The notes below the pieces were generated by a model. The model was not told the origin of the DNA and did no database searches. It saw only the letters and a list, made by a program, of their open reading frames with translations. A program made the translations under genes and the position numbers. 64,000 nucleotides of DNA from Eunapius fragilis. Taxonomy: Eukaryota; Porifera; Demospongiae; Spongillida; Spongillidae. Numbering within the stretch: position 1 is the first letter of the stretch; each line of letters opens with the position of its first letter. The stretch lies in NCBI GenBank assembly GCA_963681505.1, contig OY811971.1, positions 8,489,991 through 8,553,990 on the forward strand, in the 5' to 3' direction. Positions 26,322 through 38,391 of this stretch are shown here, piece by piece.

Positions 26322-26991
26322 TGAAGCCATGGGTGATGTTGAGTTTAAATACTATTACATTTTCAGGGTGCTTGTCCATATAATTTCCCAGTGCCCCAGA
26401 TCTACCACACCTGACCTGATTGGGTAGCAATTATTTCACAATCACTACAAGTACCAGTGTACATGAAGGGCTTCCATTATAGAGAAGTAGCCTGCACATA
26501 ACAAAAAATAAATTGCTGCCTAGAACTGTACACATCACCTACCAGAAAGGGACGTGCCATGTGTAACGGTGCCAATGAATCACCTTTGTGCATGCACCCA
26601 CACGCGCACGCACACAGACTGAACTTGAGCACATAGGGAGGGTATGATTGTGTGCGAGGGTCTACAACCACTGATAGAAGCTCGTCATTGGATGAGGCTC
26701 TGTCCCATACGCCTTTGCAATTGTGGTATTTCGGCATTAATATCTCATAGCTAACAGCAATTGATGGTATTATTGTAAGGGGGGGGGGGGGGGGGGTAGA
26801 GGCCCATTGTGTCTGCTACTGTGTAGTGGGAACTAGGAGACTTGGGCATTTAGGGGAGGATAATGGAGGCTATGAGATAGTGTGACGTGACGTGCAGATG
26901 AAATGAATAATATGAATGTATAGTTCTGTGCATGCAGAGTGTAAATCTCAACAACTAAAAAGCCCATTTCTAGGGCATGTGTTTTTTGTGT
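26201..26991. other. No gene; TG array and poly-G run
   Basis: TG-rich stretch at about 26245-26320 (with one ~40-bp pure TG run) and an 18-base G run at 26779-26796. No exon supported. Confidence 0.5.
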
Positions 26992-27260
26992 GCTAAATAT
27001 AGGACTATTACATTTTCCCTTCTGATAAGACCTTGTTTTCTTGCTTTTTACACCACCAATTGCCTTCAAATCCTATATACCACCAACTTTCTCGTAGAGA
27101 ATGTTTTTAGTTACGTGTATCCTTGATTTCAGTTCATACGCAAATCACTGAAATCACTGCGAATGTCTGCTTTATAGGATGCCCGTGCCGATTCTAAAAC
27201 ATCGTCTCGAACTTGAAGGTATTTCGCACGTCGTTTCGCTCGTTTCTTTTCCCACAGTGC
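26992..27260 (+). mobile_element. Composite repeat fragment (copy D)
   Basis: 26992-27118 is the right half of the palindromic MITE (GTGCTAAATATAGGACTATT to GAGAATGTTTTTAGTTACGT). It continues into TTGATTTCAGTTCATACGCA and ATTCTAAAACATCGTCTCGA, which parallels the sequence after the MITE at 45526-45600. Truncated on both sides. Confidence 0.7.
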
Positions 27261-27328
27261 CAGATGAAAGTTATACATGAGGTGTAATCTCCCGTTGTAC
27301 ATGTGTTAAAGCATGATCGTATACTCTG

Positions 27329-27570
27329 TACATACACTTTTAGTAAAACTGGTGTATCCGTCAGTTTTACCCGTGTGTTACGCATGTATGTACACACTGT
27401 ACATACAAGTGTAGTAAAACTGATGTATTCGTCAGTTTTACCGTGTTTTACGTATGTATGTACACGCTGTACTTACGCGTGTGGTAAAACTAATGTATTC
27501 ATAAGTTTTACCCGCGTTTTACGCACGCATGTACACGTGACACTTACATGTGTAGTATAACTTATGTATT
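27329..27570. repeat. ~70-bp tandem repeat with internal hairpin
   Basis: Three to four copies of a unit containing GTAGTAAAACTGATGTATTC, GTCAGTTTTAC and GTACACRCTGTACWTAC. Each unit can fold through GTAAAACTG/CAGTTTTAC. It lies about 250 bp upstream of the six-exon gene. Confidence 0.7.
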
Positions 27571-27821
27571 CTGGTTTGGATTATTTCTTCGGGATACGCC
27601 AAGATGAACATCCGTTTGTTCGTAAATGCCGATAATACACGGAACGGGACAAGTCTTGTTGACACTTCCAGCATCTATATATCGCTTGTTCGTTTCTTCC
27701 ATCGCAGTTTTAAATTACAACGAGCAGTTGCTCAAAAAATTATGACGTAATGACATGCGTGCGCATGGCAGGTGCAGAGAATGTTCATTGACTATCAGTT
27801 GTTCAATAGAAGTCTGAAGAA

Positions 27822-29160
27822 ATGGAAGGATATGCTTGCTCATCTAGAAGGTCTCTGTATTCCGATATGTGTACTTTTGGCAACTCTCAAGTTTCTCCTG
27901 AGTTTGGGCTGCAAAATACTGAAACCTTTTATGGATCCGGAAGACGACGTCCCCGTATGCCGACATTACTAATATATATGATTATTACCTTGTGTTTCTC
28001 TGCAATTCGCTTGCATTAGCCCCACCTTGCAACGGTGAACTCACTTCACCCCTGAGCTCTCGTTCTGTACGACCCCCGGCTTCACCCGTTGATCCAGCTG
28101 CAATGTGGCGTGACATGAAGTCACTTATCGCCAATGAAATGGCGAAAATGAACGAAAAGATTGAGGGAATCAGCCAAAAACTGAGTTCCCTTGAAGCTAA
28201 AGTGCTAGCTCTAGAGGCTGGCAAAGAAACAGTGGCACCAAAGGATCCGAAAGACGCTGTTAAATGGAAAAGAACTCCTTTGTGCCTGCAGGTGTGTTAT
28301 ATGTTACTCTCATGTCTGTAGAGTCGACCGCTCTTAGCCTCTATCATGTTTATAATACGCGGTTTGTTTCTTTCAATTCGACAGAACAGAATTCATAAAA
28401 TTAAAATTATTCATAAAATTATGAAGTCTTTCAACGAAGACGCACAGTTGAGAACTTCAGAAAAGTAAGCGTTGAGTTAAATGTTTGGTTTTAAGTCCGT
28501 TGCTGCATGACGCGAATAAGGCAACATGCATGTATGTGCATGCATGTTTTAAATGTACAAATGTATTTATATATATACAGCATTGATAGTCCGCACAACG
28601 TAAGCGTTTGTTGGAAACTTCACGAAGAGTTGCGTGAATTTCCCTACGAGCAAGTCAAGTGTGAGTCTGCTTTACTCATTCACATCCACATAGGAGTGCT
28701 TTTAAATGTATGGTGTGCATGCAGCTGCACTCAGTACCTACAGGAAATCACTTAAGCGGGTAGTAAGTGAGGACCATGTGCGGCTTGTAAGCGTGCGGGC
28801 AAGACAACAAAGGGTAAATGATGACATATGTAATATGTGTGCATAATGTTATGACCGCTGCAAGATTCATGAATTCAGCTTTGGGAACGCCGCAGCAAGG
28901 TCCTCACGAGTGAAGAAAAAAATACATGGACATCCATAACTACTGCGATGATGTCAGAGGAGGAGGCTACTGACGATGGCAGAATATCAAGAAGGAGGCC
29001 AAGCTGGAGATCAAGGCGGATGAACGAATGGCTGGATGAGTTGGACAGACGGGGGACAGACATGTGGAAGGTGGCGAGAAAAGAAAGGGTGGATGGACCT
29101 CCTCGGCAGCTAGATCCCCCAGATGGTTTGCCAGCATGGATGGTGAACGCAGCTACATAG
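27822..29160 (+). CDS. Six-exon gene, 311-residue basic protein of unknown function
   Basis: Exons 27822-27954, 28020-28291, 28385-28464, 28581-28660, 28725-28813 and 28879-29160 join in frame (936 nt including TAG). Every junction is GT-AG. An in-frame TAG at 27807 precedes the first ATG. Residues ~45-80 are Pro/Ser-rich; residues ~75-115 form a predicted coiled coil (MAKMNEKIEGISQKL, LSSLEAKVLALEAG). The C-terminal half is strongly basic (RKSLKRVV, RARQQRLWERRSK) and ends with an acidic-to-basic block, MMSEEEATDDG then RRRPSWRSRRMNEWLDELDRR. That block resembles an uncharacterised invertebrate family with an 'MS(S/D)EE...RRP.WRS..(F/L)..L...LD' C-terminus, somewhat like vertebrate C14orf93 (from memory, unverified). 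A DNA- or chromatin-associated role is possible but is inference. Confidence 0.75.
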
Positions 29161-29589
29161 AAACTTTAACCAGAGATCTTTAGTGTATGCATACGCGCTA
29201 TGTATGTGATATGCAATCCAAGAATATTTTAATATTTTTTTCATTTTTATAATAATAATAAGAGCTAGGAACATGAATCGTCATGCTACATCATTATACG
29301 TCTTGCTACATCATGATACGTCACATAAATTACGGAGTTATGCAGATAACTTCATCGATAGTATACGCTCGCGTTAATGTTATACTCTCGTTATCCTATT
29401 GTTATACACGTGTTATCCTCTCCATTTATGGCGTTTTACATATATGTTATACACTCATCTTACTCTTGAATGTAAGTCAGTCTCCTTACACTCGTTATCT
29501 TACGCTGTATACACCACGGTTACACATGGCGTTCAACACATGTAAGCAGAACATAAACATGTGTTATGCATAGCCGTAAAACTTCTTCT
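29161..29589. other. No gene; degenerate GTTATAC repeats
   Basis: 29280-29560 holds loosely repeated motifs (GTTATACACTC, TTATCCTATTG, CATCATGATACGTCA) without a regular period. No exon supported. Confidence 0.4.
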
Positions 29590-30125
29590 TTAGCTTGGCA
29601 CAGTGTCCTGACGTGATGGCATCTTGAGAAACACAACTTCACTAACAAAAGAGGTTTACATCAAATGACGATTGAAGCCCCAAAGCGTTTTACTCTTTCG
29701 CTATTTATACAAACATTTATGTAGATATCTAAAATTACGTCTTACAAGTTATTTAATCATGCGTCTTACATAGTCGATTGTATACCATAATACAACATCG
29801 ACTATTTTATATGAAAGCGGCTCTTTCAGCCTATTCTGAAGCTATTAGTGAAATTTTCATTGTTTAAAAGTGTTCCTATCCCGAGTTATGCGTTGCCAAG
29901 GAGGAGAAGACGGAGATCATGTTCCAGGACTGGGTACGAAGACGGGTTTTGTTCTCTACAACCGCGCAGTTCTGTGACATAAAACAAAGCCGAAACTGCT
30001 AATTTTTGACTTCTAGTTCGATTGCTATAACAAGCTAAACGATCCGATCGTAGGGAGTCGTGTTAGAGACATGTCGCGTATTTTTAATGTGTTCATAATC
30101 GGGGTCAAACCCTATAGCTATATGA
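29590..30125 (+). mobile_element. Composite repeat body (copy E)
   Basis: Colinear with 45612-46130: ACAACTTCACTAACAAAA, GCTATTTATACA, CGACTATTTTA, GTGTTCCTATCCCGAGTTAT and TCATAATCGGGGTCAAACCC. The foldback end is absent and the terminal hairpin is not recognisable. Confidence 0.7.
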
Positions 30126-32017
30126 GTTACATTGTTAATTTACATTCAAAAGACGGTGATTAAGATTTCAATTTTGAATGGTAAAGTAGGTGCTATTGAA
30201 CTCGGAATAGCGGTTTTGCATGCGATAGAACTAACATCTGATGACTCAATAACAAATATGTTACCTTTAGTAGCACCTCTAGCTTGATAAAATAGTAACT
30301 ATTTACCGGACTTTAAAACCGAAGTGGCAAAAGAATAACAAAAGTAATTTAAATAATGCAGTAACACGATGCCTTTTTACTTTCAGCGTATAGTGAATCA
30401 TAGTTATGCTGTAAATTGCATTATTGTGTCCGATTTTCATTACTCATTTGTTGTAGAAATAAATCAAGTAAAGATGATCACAGCAGAAACGTTATTGGAG
30501 CATGCAAGTGTGAAGTTTTCCACTGCAATACAGCTGTCGCTGTATCCGTGACGTAAAGGGTCTGGGTATGAGACTGGTTTGTCAAAGTACGTCACACAGC
30601 AGCCTTCCTGGAAGTTGAAAGGTCATAACTTCATACAATTCTTCCCCAGTACCTGTACTATACGCGCGCCCCTTTGATTCTTGCATTAAATAGTACATGA
30701 CGATTACTGATACAGGTTGCATTGCACGAATATAGATGCACACGCTGCATGTATCCCGCGCCGAATAGTTCAGTACCTATGCATTGTGCTTTAGCATTAA
30801 ACATGCCTCCTATCGCTTAGGGAGAAGGTTCCACCGCTGCAGCTGGTTCTGCTGAATAGGTTTGGCTATGAAAGAGACTCGCTCCGATGATGCAGTTGAG
30901 GTAGAGATTGCGAAGTACTTTCTTGCCAGCTTAGCTATTCTAGTAAATTGAACAGCGCTTATAGATACATTGTGCAAGTGTATGGATCTACTAAAGTAGT
31001 AGCCGCCATCTATTGTAGAATTTTTAAGCCATGCATTATGCTTATCTGTATTTCTCTTTGTAGAAGTTTACCTGTGGATTTTAGTACGATATAAAATATA
31101 TAATTCTGGAGGTTCCTCATTATCTGCATCGTAGTCTTCAAAACGACGATGCAGATAAATACGAACCGCATTAACATGATTCAAACACGGATGCAAGTTT
31201 TAAGAAGTATCAAATCTGACTAGTAAATATTTATAAAACAAATCAAATTTGGAAACTTAACTACAATTTTTAATTAATTTTAATAACTCACCTTACATAA
31301 TCTAATACCGCATTTTTTAACTTCATTTAATTAATGATATTATTAATATAGGTCAATAACTTGAAAAATTAATAAATCACTATTGTACATAGTAACTTGA
31401 AATCAATGTTGTTCATATATTCTTAGAGATCAATTATCTAACCGTAATCTTGAATAAAAGAGGGTTGGATATCTTGATTATAATGGTTTACAATTACGTA
31501 ACCGCTTCCAATAAAATTGAATTGTTAGTAAGTGATTAAGCAGTTAACTAACTTCAATCCTGAGATATAGCGATTTAAAAGCATTGCATTATCTCGTGAA
31601 CACCTTTATATACAAGATTGTGGATGTCCTGTATACACAACCAACAAGACCCACAGAGCAATACTGAGCCACTTTCATATGCTAGATGTCTTTAATAATA
31701 GAACCTGAGTGAAAATAGAACGTATTCAGTTACTGCAGCTCTGAACCACCAAAAGCATTTATCACACACAATATGGAATTGATTGAAATATTAAAAATAG
31801 TGCAAAACACACAATTCACAGAACAGAATGTTACAAGCTAGCAGTTCTCAGCTCTAGGAAGAGATCCTGTGTGGAATGGAACACACCATAGAGGCATCAC
31901 CACATGCACTGGCACAGGGCTCACCTTTAAGTATGGCTTCAGAGCCTTTGCATCTGTGTGCTGCAGCCGCTGCAGAAAATCCTGTACGAGACATGTACAT
32001 TTTTATGGGGCATGTAT
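30126..32017. other. AT-rich intergenic region, no gene seen
   Basis: Long AT-rich stretch (very AT-rich at 31190-31560). A small inverted motif at about 31130-31155 (GCATCGTAGTCTTCAAAACG...CGATGCAG) is present. No supported exon, RNA gene or repeat terminus. Confidence 0.45.
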
Positions 32018-32042
32018 GGGGGGGGGGGGGGGGGGGGGGGGG
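32018..32042. repeat. Poly-G run
   Basis: 25 consecutive G residues, one of several G/C homopolymers of 15 bases or more in the window. Confidence 0.97.
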
Positions 32043-32301
32043 ATCCAAGTACTAAACTCTTATATCACATTTACCAAAACATGCATGTACATGACATCAT
32101 AGTACACTGTATGTATGTACATGAATGAGTCATTCCATGGCAGGTCACCCCCACACCTCAAATTATTATTTAATGCTAAGTACACCAACTGATTTGGATC
32201 AAATATGCAGATTTTGGACTATTTTACTTTTGCTTTTGTTACCTTTATATAAAAAATCACCAAGAAGCCAAAAAATAAAAAAATGAAACTTGTGTTATAT
32301 C

Positions 32302-33117
32302 GGAAGTCTCGCTAGAGACTTCCATATAGGTTTTGACCCCGACTATGAATTTAATTAAAATCCCGCGACCCTACCGTAGCTTCGCTCCCGACGATCGGAT
32401 CGTCTAACTTGTTGCGGCAATCGATCTAGAAGTCAAAACTGAGTAGTTTCGTTTTTGTTTCACGTCGTAGAACCGCGTGGTTGTCGAGAACGAAAAATAC
32501 TGCCGTCCTCGTTCCCCTTCCAAAAATAATGGGCGGGTCGTCTGCTTCTTCTTCTTCTTCTTCTTCTTCTTCTTCTTCTTGGGAACTCATAACTCGGGAC
32601 AAGAACACTTTTAAGCAATGAAAATTGCACCAATAGCTTTAGAATGTGCTGGAGGACTCGCTTTGATACAAAAACGCCTAAAAGCCTATATACGGTCTTA
32701 CCAATTCTAATTAAAGGTACCTAGAAAATTTTCACAATACGTCTGGATTGAATTAAATTGGTTAAATGAAAGGGGGGAAACCTGCCATGCAACAGTGATT
32801 TGGGTGTTAAAAAAATTAAGGAAACAAGTAAATAAAAACATTCTCTCTGAGAAAGTTGGTGGGATATAGGTTTTTCAGGCAAATAGTATACTGGTGTAAA
32901 AAGCAAGGAAACAAGTTTCATCAGAAGGGAAAATGTAATAGTCCTATATTTAGCACAGAAACAGCATATGCCTTAGTCGAAGTGTGCTAAATATAGGACT
33001 ATTACATTTTCCCTTCTGATGAAACTTGTTTCCTTGCTTTTTACACCAGTATACTATTTGCCTGAAAAACCTATATCCCACCAACTTTCTCAGAGAGAAT
33101 GTTTTTATTTACTTGTT
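32302..33117 (-). mobile_element. Composite repeat, reversed copy C, with both ends
   Basis: Begins (reverse orientation) with a perfect 9-bp hairpin, GGAAGTCTC-GCTA-GAGACTTCC, at 32302-32323, then CATATAGGTTTTGACCCCGA, a (CTT)n array at 32543-32580, ATAACTCGGGACAAGAACAC, and ends with the foldback at 32823-33117. The foldback stem (ACAAGTAAATAAAAACATTC, GAGAAAGTTGGTGGGATATA) is essentially perfect with a loop near 32970. Order of parts is the same as in copies A and B, in mirror image. Confidence 0.8.
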
Positions 33118-34112
33118 TATTATCATGAATTAATTAACCTTTGATTAAGTTGACACAAAATGTTTGGCAACCCTTAGCAAAAAGGGACAGGTTTTATAAT
33201 AATGCTGTTTAGCACCATTTTCACACATTAGGTTTAAAGACTGTCAGCAGTAGCCACTACAGACAGGGTGGGGAAAAGATCCTCATTATAAACTGCCTCC
33301 AGTTTAAAGGTACATACATGTACATGTATAGCATATTTGCAGTTCCTTATGCTTGCGCATTTTGGAGCCATATCAATTTAGATTAATTCTATACATAATG
33401 AATCTACCTATAATGAATAGGTGACGAACGCGAGTGTTCGCTAGGTAAATGTTCTGTTTAAGAGTAAACAGTGTTTAACGGTATGTCAGCTCATTTGCAG
33501 GTTGGCTTATCTGATGGGCCTGCTGTAGGCCCCCTCCACGCAGCCCATGCTAACAATAGCCTTTGTTTAAAACGCTTCAATACCCATTGGCTAGATTCGG
33601 GCAATACACCATATAAGCCCCTCCTGTCCTAGTGCCTCATTGCACATTTGGCATTGGCAAGGAGTGTGCTTCCCCACCCTCCCACACCTGTGTATCCTAT
33701 TTGTACAGTGCATTGGCCTGTCCTTTTTGCATTATATGGTCGGCAGGCAGAGCCCTACAGGCTTTCCCTTAAATCTGGCTAGCCCAATCTGGACCAGCGT
33801 CCTGATCTGGGAGACAGGTTCCAGCTCGTGGCATACGTCACACTGGTCCTGTTTAGCCCGGGATCCCCTTGCACATGGCTAGCCCAGATCTGGACAGCAT
33901 CCTGATTTGGGGCACAGGTCCCAGCTTGTGGCATGCGTCACACTGGACCTGTATAGCCTTGGGATAGGGTGCCCCTCCCTATTCGCCCGTGGGATACTCT
34001 GCCTGGCCCCCCTGTTGTGGCAATCAGTCAATAATAACCCCGGCACTTGCATCGCAGGGTTAGGGTCACTAATTTGTGCCTCATAGATCAACCAACTAAC
34101 TGCATGATGTAG
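33118..34112. other. Gene-free; possible 5' part of DIRS-like element with 100-bp tandem duplication
   Basis: 33777-33876 and 33877-33975 are two direct copies of a 100-bp unit beginning GGCTAGCCCARTCTGGAC. The GC content and style resemble the retroelement downstream, and the piggyBac element sits between this and 36570, so 33.4-34.1 kb may be the 5' region of the DIRS-like element (inference). Confidence 0.4.
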
Positions 34113-36569
34113 TTAACCTAGCGTTTTTTTGAGGGTCAAAGGTCTTGTGGTTATCAATTGTACCCTCTTCGAAATGGCGGCTAATGTTGTGTCTGGAAGC
34201 AGGCTATCAGTTCCACCGAGCACTGGGTGTGATAATGCAAGTTTATCTGAAGATCACGCCAAAGGTGCCAAGTTGTGCGTAAAAGATGCATTGATGCGTA
34301 CGTTCGGTACGGGATGGAAAAACGCAGATGCCGAAGGAGAGGTGATAGCTAAGCCTCGAAAAAACACTAGGAGAGTTAGATGAAACATTGGGGGTCAGTT
34401 TATGAAACTGAACATGGGGCAGCATTTTGGAGGAATGCTAAGAACCCATCGTAGCATCGGATCCTGCTCTAGAGCCATCAACTGAGCCACAAAACAGCCG
34501 GCCTGAAGCTAATGAAGAGGACGAGAGCTTCAATCATGATGCTCAGCCTGTGTGTGAGGACCTAGACGAAGAACTAAACCCTCCTGACGCTCTTCCAGCA
34601 CGTAGCCATGAGACAGGCCCATCCGATCCACTTTTAGCACATGGTCAACAATGGGAAACATTACAAGGGGGTGTGACGGAATGCCAGCGTGCCAAGGATG
34701 GCTGGCGTTATGCTGAAACAAGAATCAGGTGGCAGAGAGCATTGGCAGAGACAGTCTGGCATGATGAGGAGGCATGTTTCAACCACATGATGCCTATTGA
34801 CTTTTGGATGGATTGTCTTCAATGGACAAATGACTCACTGCCTGACAATGTTGCTGCATTTTCAGAACATGAGCATTGGATCTGTGCTGTATGCAAGAAC
34901 ACTGCATCCAATTGGAAGAATCAAGGACCTCTGGGGAACTAGGGATGATGGCTTTGTTCTCCTTTTAGAATGAGAGAACGCTTTGGCTTAGCTCGTGACC
35001 GCTTCATTGATTGGGAGAGATTCCTGAAGATCTGGCCCCCTGGTGATTCTGATAACAAGCGGAAATACATCCAGCCACTAGTCGATGCATTCAATGCCCT
35101 GCGGAGGAAGTTTGTTGATCAGGGAACTGATGTGGTCATTGATGAATCAATGGGAAAATGGATTCCATTTTTTGAGAACACTCCAGAAGGTGTGCCCCAC
35201 CTTTCCAAGATAATTCGAAAGGCACAGGGCATTGGGGGTGGAGTACAAGAATGTGGCAGATGCACAGACTGGCGTTATGCTGTTTCTGGAGGTACAAGAG
35301 GGAAAGGAGGCTACGTCAGGCAAAAGGTATTGTGACAGGTACCCAAAATCAGTTGCTCTTACTCTCAGGATGACGGAATTTTTGCATGGTCGTGGACATG
35401 TTGTTCATGGAGACAGTGCGTTTGCATCTATAGCCACCTGTACTGCTTTGCTGGAACATTCCACATACTTTTCTGGTCTGCTCAAAACAGCTCATAAGGA
35501 GTTTCCAAGGAAATTCTACCAGGAGATGGCCTTTAGTGCACAAGCCAAGCGTGGTGACACAACAGTGACCATTCGTACTTGGAAGAAAGTACATGGAGTT
35601 AGTAAGTATATTTATGGCCATGTCTGGAATGAACCAGGTTCCGAAGGAGCACCAAAGAAGATCATCATCAGCACGTGGAATCAAATATGTCTGTTGATGA
35701 TCATCCAAGGAAGCGGTGGCACCTCAATGAAACTACTGGAGACATTACCCGCACTGTTCCTCACACACAGATGATAAAGTCCTATTTTGAAGCAGCATGT
35801 GCCATTGATGTGCACAACCATTTATGGCAAGATGGTCTAGGAATGGAAAATGCTATTGGAACCAGCAAATGGTGGTTTCGGTTGATGTGTACCATTTTGG
35901 GGATGATTGAGGTGGATACGTTCAAGACATTCTGTCACTTCAATCGGCACATACAAGTTCCATCCCACAGAAACTTCATTGAAAGGCTGGTCATAATGCT
36001 GCTGACAAACAGCAAAGGTGGTGCTCCAGAGCCTACTCCATTCTAGCGTCAACTCAGGAAGCGCAAGAGGAATGACAGCGGTGAAGATGAGGAAAGTGAT
36101 GTGGAATGTGAAGTTGAGCACCAAATTACAGTATGTCCATCACACAGTATCTGAATGCTAGAGATAGTGGTTCAAAAGCCTCAAAACAGAATAGTCTTGC
36201 AGGCGAACCAGCTAAAAGAAGGAGTTCTGAAGAGCTTGCAAAAGAGCACCGGGCAGTACATGGGACTGCTGTGCGTTGCAAGGTGTGCTCCAAATGCAAA
36301 CTTCTGTTGTGTTCAGTGCTCCAATGAAATGGATGGGCGTATATTTGGTGTCTGTGGGCCCAAATCAGGCAGAATATGCAGCCAAGTTCATCAGAAACGA
36401 TTGTGGACAACTTAACTATGTATTTAAAGTACTTCGTTTTACTGTATAATGCAATTCTCATGCGCCAATCATTCGTTATTATTGTGACTCTGTACGACGG
36501 GAACGCTAGGTTAACCTAGCATTTGACGCTAGGAACGTTAGGTTAACCTAGCAAAAAACGCTAGGTTAA
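34113..36569 (+). mobile_element. piggyBac-type transposon at a TTAA site
   Basis: TTAA (34113-34116) is followed by CCTAGCGTTTTTTT. At the right, AAAAAACGCTAGG ends at 36565 and is followed by TTAA (36566-36569), giving the precise TTAA target duplication and inverted ends expected of piggyBac. Two further GCTAGG/TTAA or GTTAGG/TTAA ends lie just inside (36510 and 36542), so the right end is a cluster of repeated termini. The interior encodes a decayed transposase. Confidence 0.88.
34129..36415 (+). pseudogene. piggyBac transposase remnant
   Basis: Coding blocks in shifting frames: 34129-34383, 34550-34942, 34970-35290, 35232-35700, 35675-36046 and about 36150-36410. They follow the DDE_Tnp_1_7 order. 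Candidate catalytic aspartates sit in VIDESMGKWIPFF, in VVHGDSAFASI and in AIDVHNHLWQDGLG, followed by WWFRLMCTILG. The C-terminus is cysteine-rich (CVQCSNEMDGRIFGVCGP), as in PGBD-like proteins. At least three frameshifts plus stops mean no active enzyme. On the plus strand, the same orientation as the DIRS-like element. Confidence 0.85.
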
Positions 36570-36894
36570 CCTAGCTACTGGGGAAATCCACAAGGGCCCA
36601 CCAGCACCAAGCATCAAAATCCATGTCGGCGATCTCTAACGATAAAACCGACGGTAAGCTGGAGTAAGAGTAAAATATAAGGTGCGTCGTTAGCCAGTTG
36701 TGCATGGGGCCAAGTCCTTTAGCCATCCATGATGGGCCGCCATTTTTCCCGCCACCACGTGGTCTCCCTACCACGAATGGCTGGATTGGTTTATGGTGGT
36801 TAACTAATGGCTTGTGTTCGGGCATCCCCCTAGCAAGTGTAGCAACCCTCCCCTGTAACTAGTACAGGTCTAAAGTATGTAGCATATAGTGTCA
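36570..36894. other. No gene seen
   Basis: Sequence resuming after the piggyBac TTAA; probably host retroelement leader. Nothing else supported. Confidence 0.35.
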
Positions 36895-37222
36895 ACTTGC
36901 TGTAGTGTTGGCCTGTTCGTAAGGCATCGTAATGTCGGCCTGTCCGTAAGGCATTGTAGCGTTGGCCTGCTCGTAAGCTATCATAGTGTCGGCCGGTTCG
37001 TAAGGCATTGTAGCTTTGGCCGGCTCGTAAGGCATCAGAGCGTCAACCTGTTTGTAAGGTATCGTAACGTCAACCGGTTCATAAGGCATTGTAATGTCGG
37101 CCGGCTCGTAAGGTATTGTAGCGTCGGCCTGCTCGTAAGGCATCTAGCGTCGGCTTGGTCGTAGGGCATCGTAGTGTCGGCTTGGTTGTAGGGCATCGTA
37201 GCGTCAGCCTGCTCGTAAGGCA
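36895..37222. repeat. 30-bp minisatellite, ~11 units
   Basis: Tandem units such as GGCCTGTTCGTAAGGCATCG TAATGTC with scattered substitutions. The 30-bp period keeps frames open on both strands (minus-strand reading repeats YEQADATMP-like ten-residue units), which explains the overlapping frames here. Confidence 0.9.
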
Positions 37223-37338
37223 TCTTAGTACCAGGCAAGGTAATATAATTGTAATGCAATATGCATGCATGCCATGTTTGACACCTATTACTAGTATCAC
37301 CTCTCCCCCCCCCCCCCCGTCATTCCACAGCCTCCTCA

Positions 37339-38160
37339 ATGTACGTTCCAACGTTTCACCCCTCAACGTCGGGAAACAGTCAATCATCAACAGTGTTGTT
37401 TACTAGGCAGGACATCGGGGTATCCCTAAACGAGGGAATCGAGACATCCTACAACCCAACTGCGTGGCTGCCATCCAAGTTGTCCCGCCCCATACTTGAT
37501 CTCGAATTCGTCGAGATTTCAGACCTGCTTCCCGATTCCTGGCAGGAAGAAGCCCGAACCCTCGTCGTGTTCGACACCCTTCGTCGGCTGGGGCACAGAA
37601 CAATCGTTCATGACATCTCTCAGTGGATTGAGTGCTTCTCGAGGATGGCCGCCATTCTGTTGACAAGATACCCCAAAAAGTCTCCTGAGCTATGGGCGTA
37701 TCAGGCTTCCATTGCTCGAGCGGCATGCAACTTTGAAGGAATGGCCTGGGTAACCTACAATAGGCAGTACAGGTGCAAGGCACTCGCGCGCTGAGAGTTG
37801 AACTGGTCGCAACCCAACTCCAGGCTATACAACGAAGCCTTCACTGGCCGTGCCAAAGCAATCCCCCGTTGCCACTGCCTCAGCGACGCCCACTCGTCCT
37901 CAGCGTGTGCACTGGAGCCCATACTTGGCACAGGCCCCACCAACAGGGCATCAAGGCAGCCTAACCAGCCGAGCCAGGAAGTGTGCAGGCAGTAGAACGC
38001 CGATACGTGCCACCACCCACGTTGCCGGTACCGTCACATTTGCCAAGAATGCTCATACCAGCACCCGTGGACGCAATGCCCAAAGAACCAGCAAAAACCG
38101 GCGCCCGAGCAACGGAACCGAGAACGTTCCCCCCACTGGCAAGGCAGAAGCCGTTTATAG
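37339..38160 (+). pseudogene. Gag-like ORF of DIRS-like retroelement
   Basis: One frame runs from 37339 to TAG 38158-38160 with only two in-frame stops (TGA 37792-37794, TAG 37993-37995). It contains the block YNPTAWLPSKLSRPILDLEF, the block LNWSQPNSRLYNEAFTGRAK followed by a Cys/His cluster, and a second Cys/His cluster CHHPRCRYRHICQECSYQHP resembling a zinc knuckle. This arrangement is that of nucleocapsid-like proteins upstream of DIRS/tyrosine-recombinase retroelement polymerases in invertebrates. An ATG may lie further upstream. Decayed but recent. Confidence 0.7.
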
Positions 38161-38391
38161 CTTGCCTAGATTTAAGTAATTATAGGCTGCATATACAGAT
38201 ATAATATGGTGCAACCATTTCCACGACGACACGCATGCGCAGCATGGCGGTCCATGCCTCCACTCATACAAGTGTGATCGCCTGCTGGCAGGCTTAGAAG
38301 ATAGAATGGCACACACGTTCAGTTCACTTATGACCGCACTCGCCCCCACTCAGGCCCTCTCTACTCCGGGAGGCAAACCCTTTGTACATTG

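Noticed and set aside
36895-37222. Regular repeats considered as a CRISPR-like array
   Set aside because: Units are directly tandem without unique spacers, and the DNA is animal nuclear DNA.
37339-38160. The retroelement considered as LTR/Gypsy-type
   Set aside because: A tyrosine recombinase follows RNase H and no integrase or protease motif was seen.
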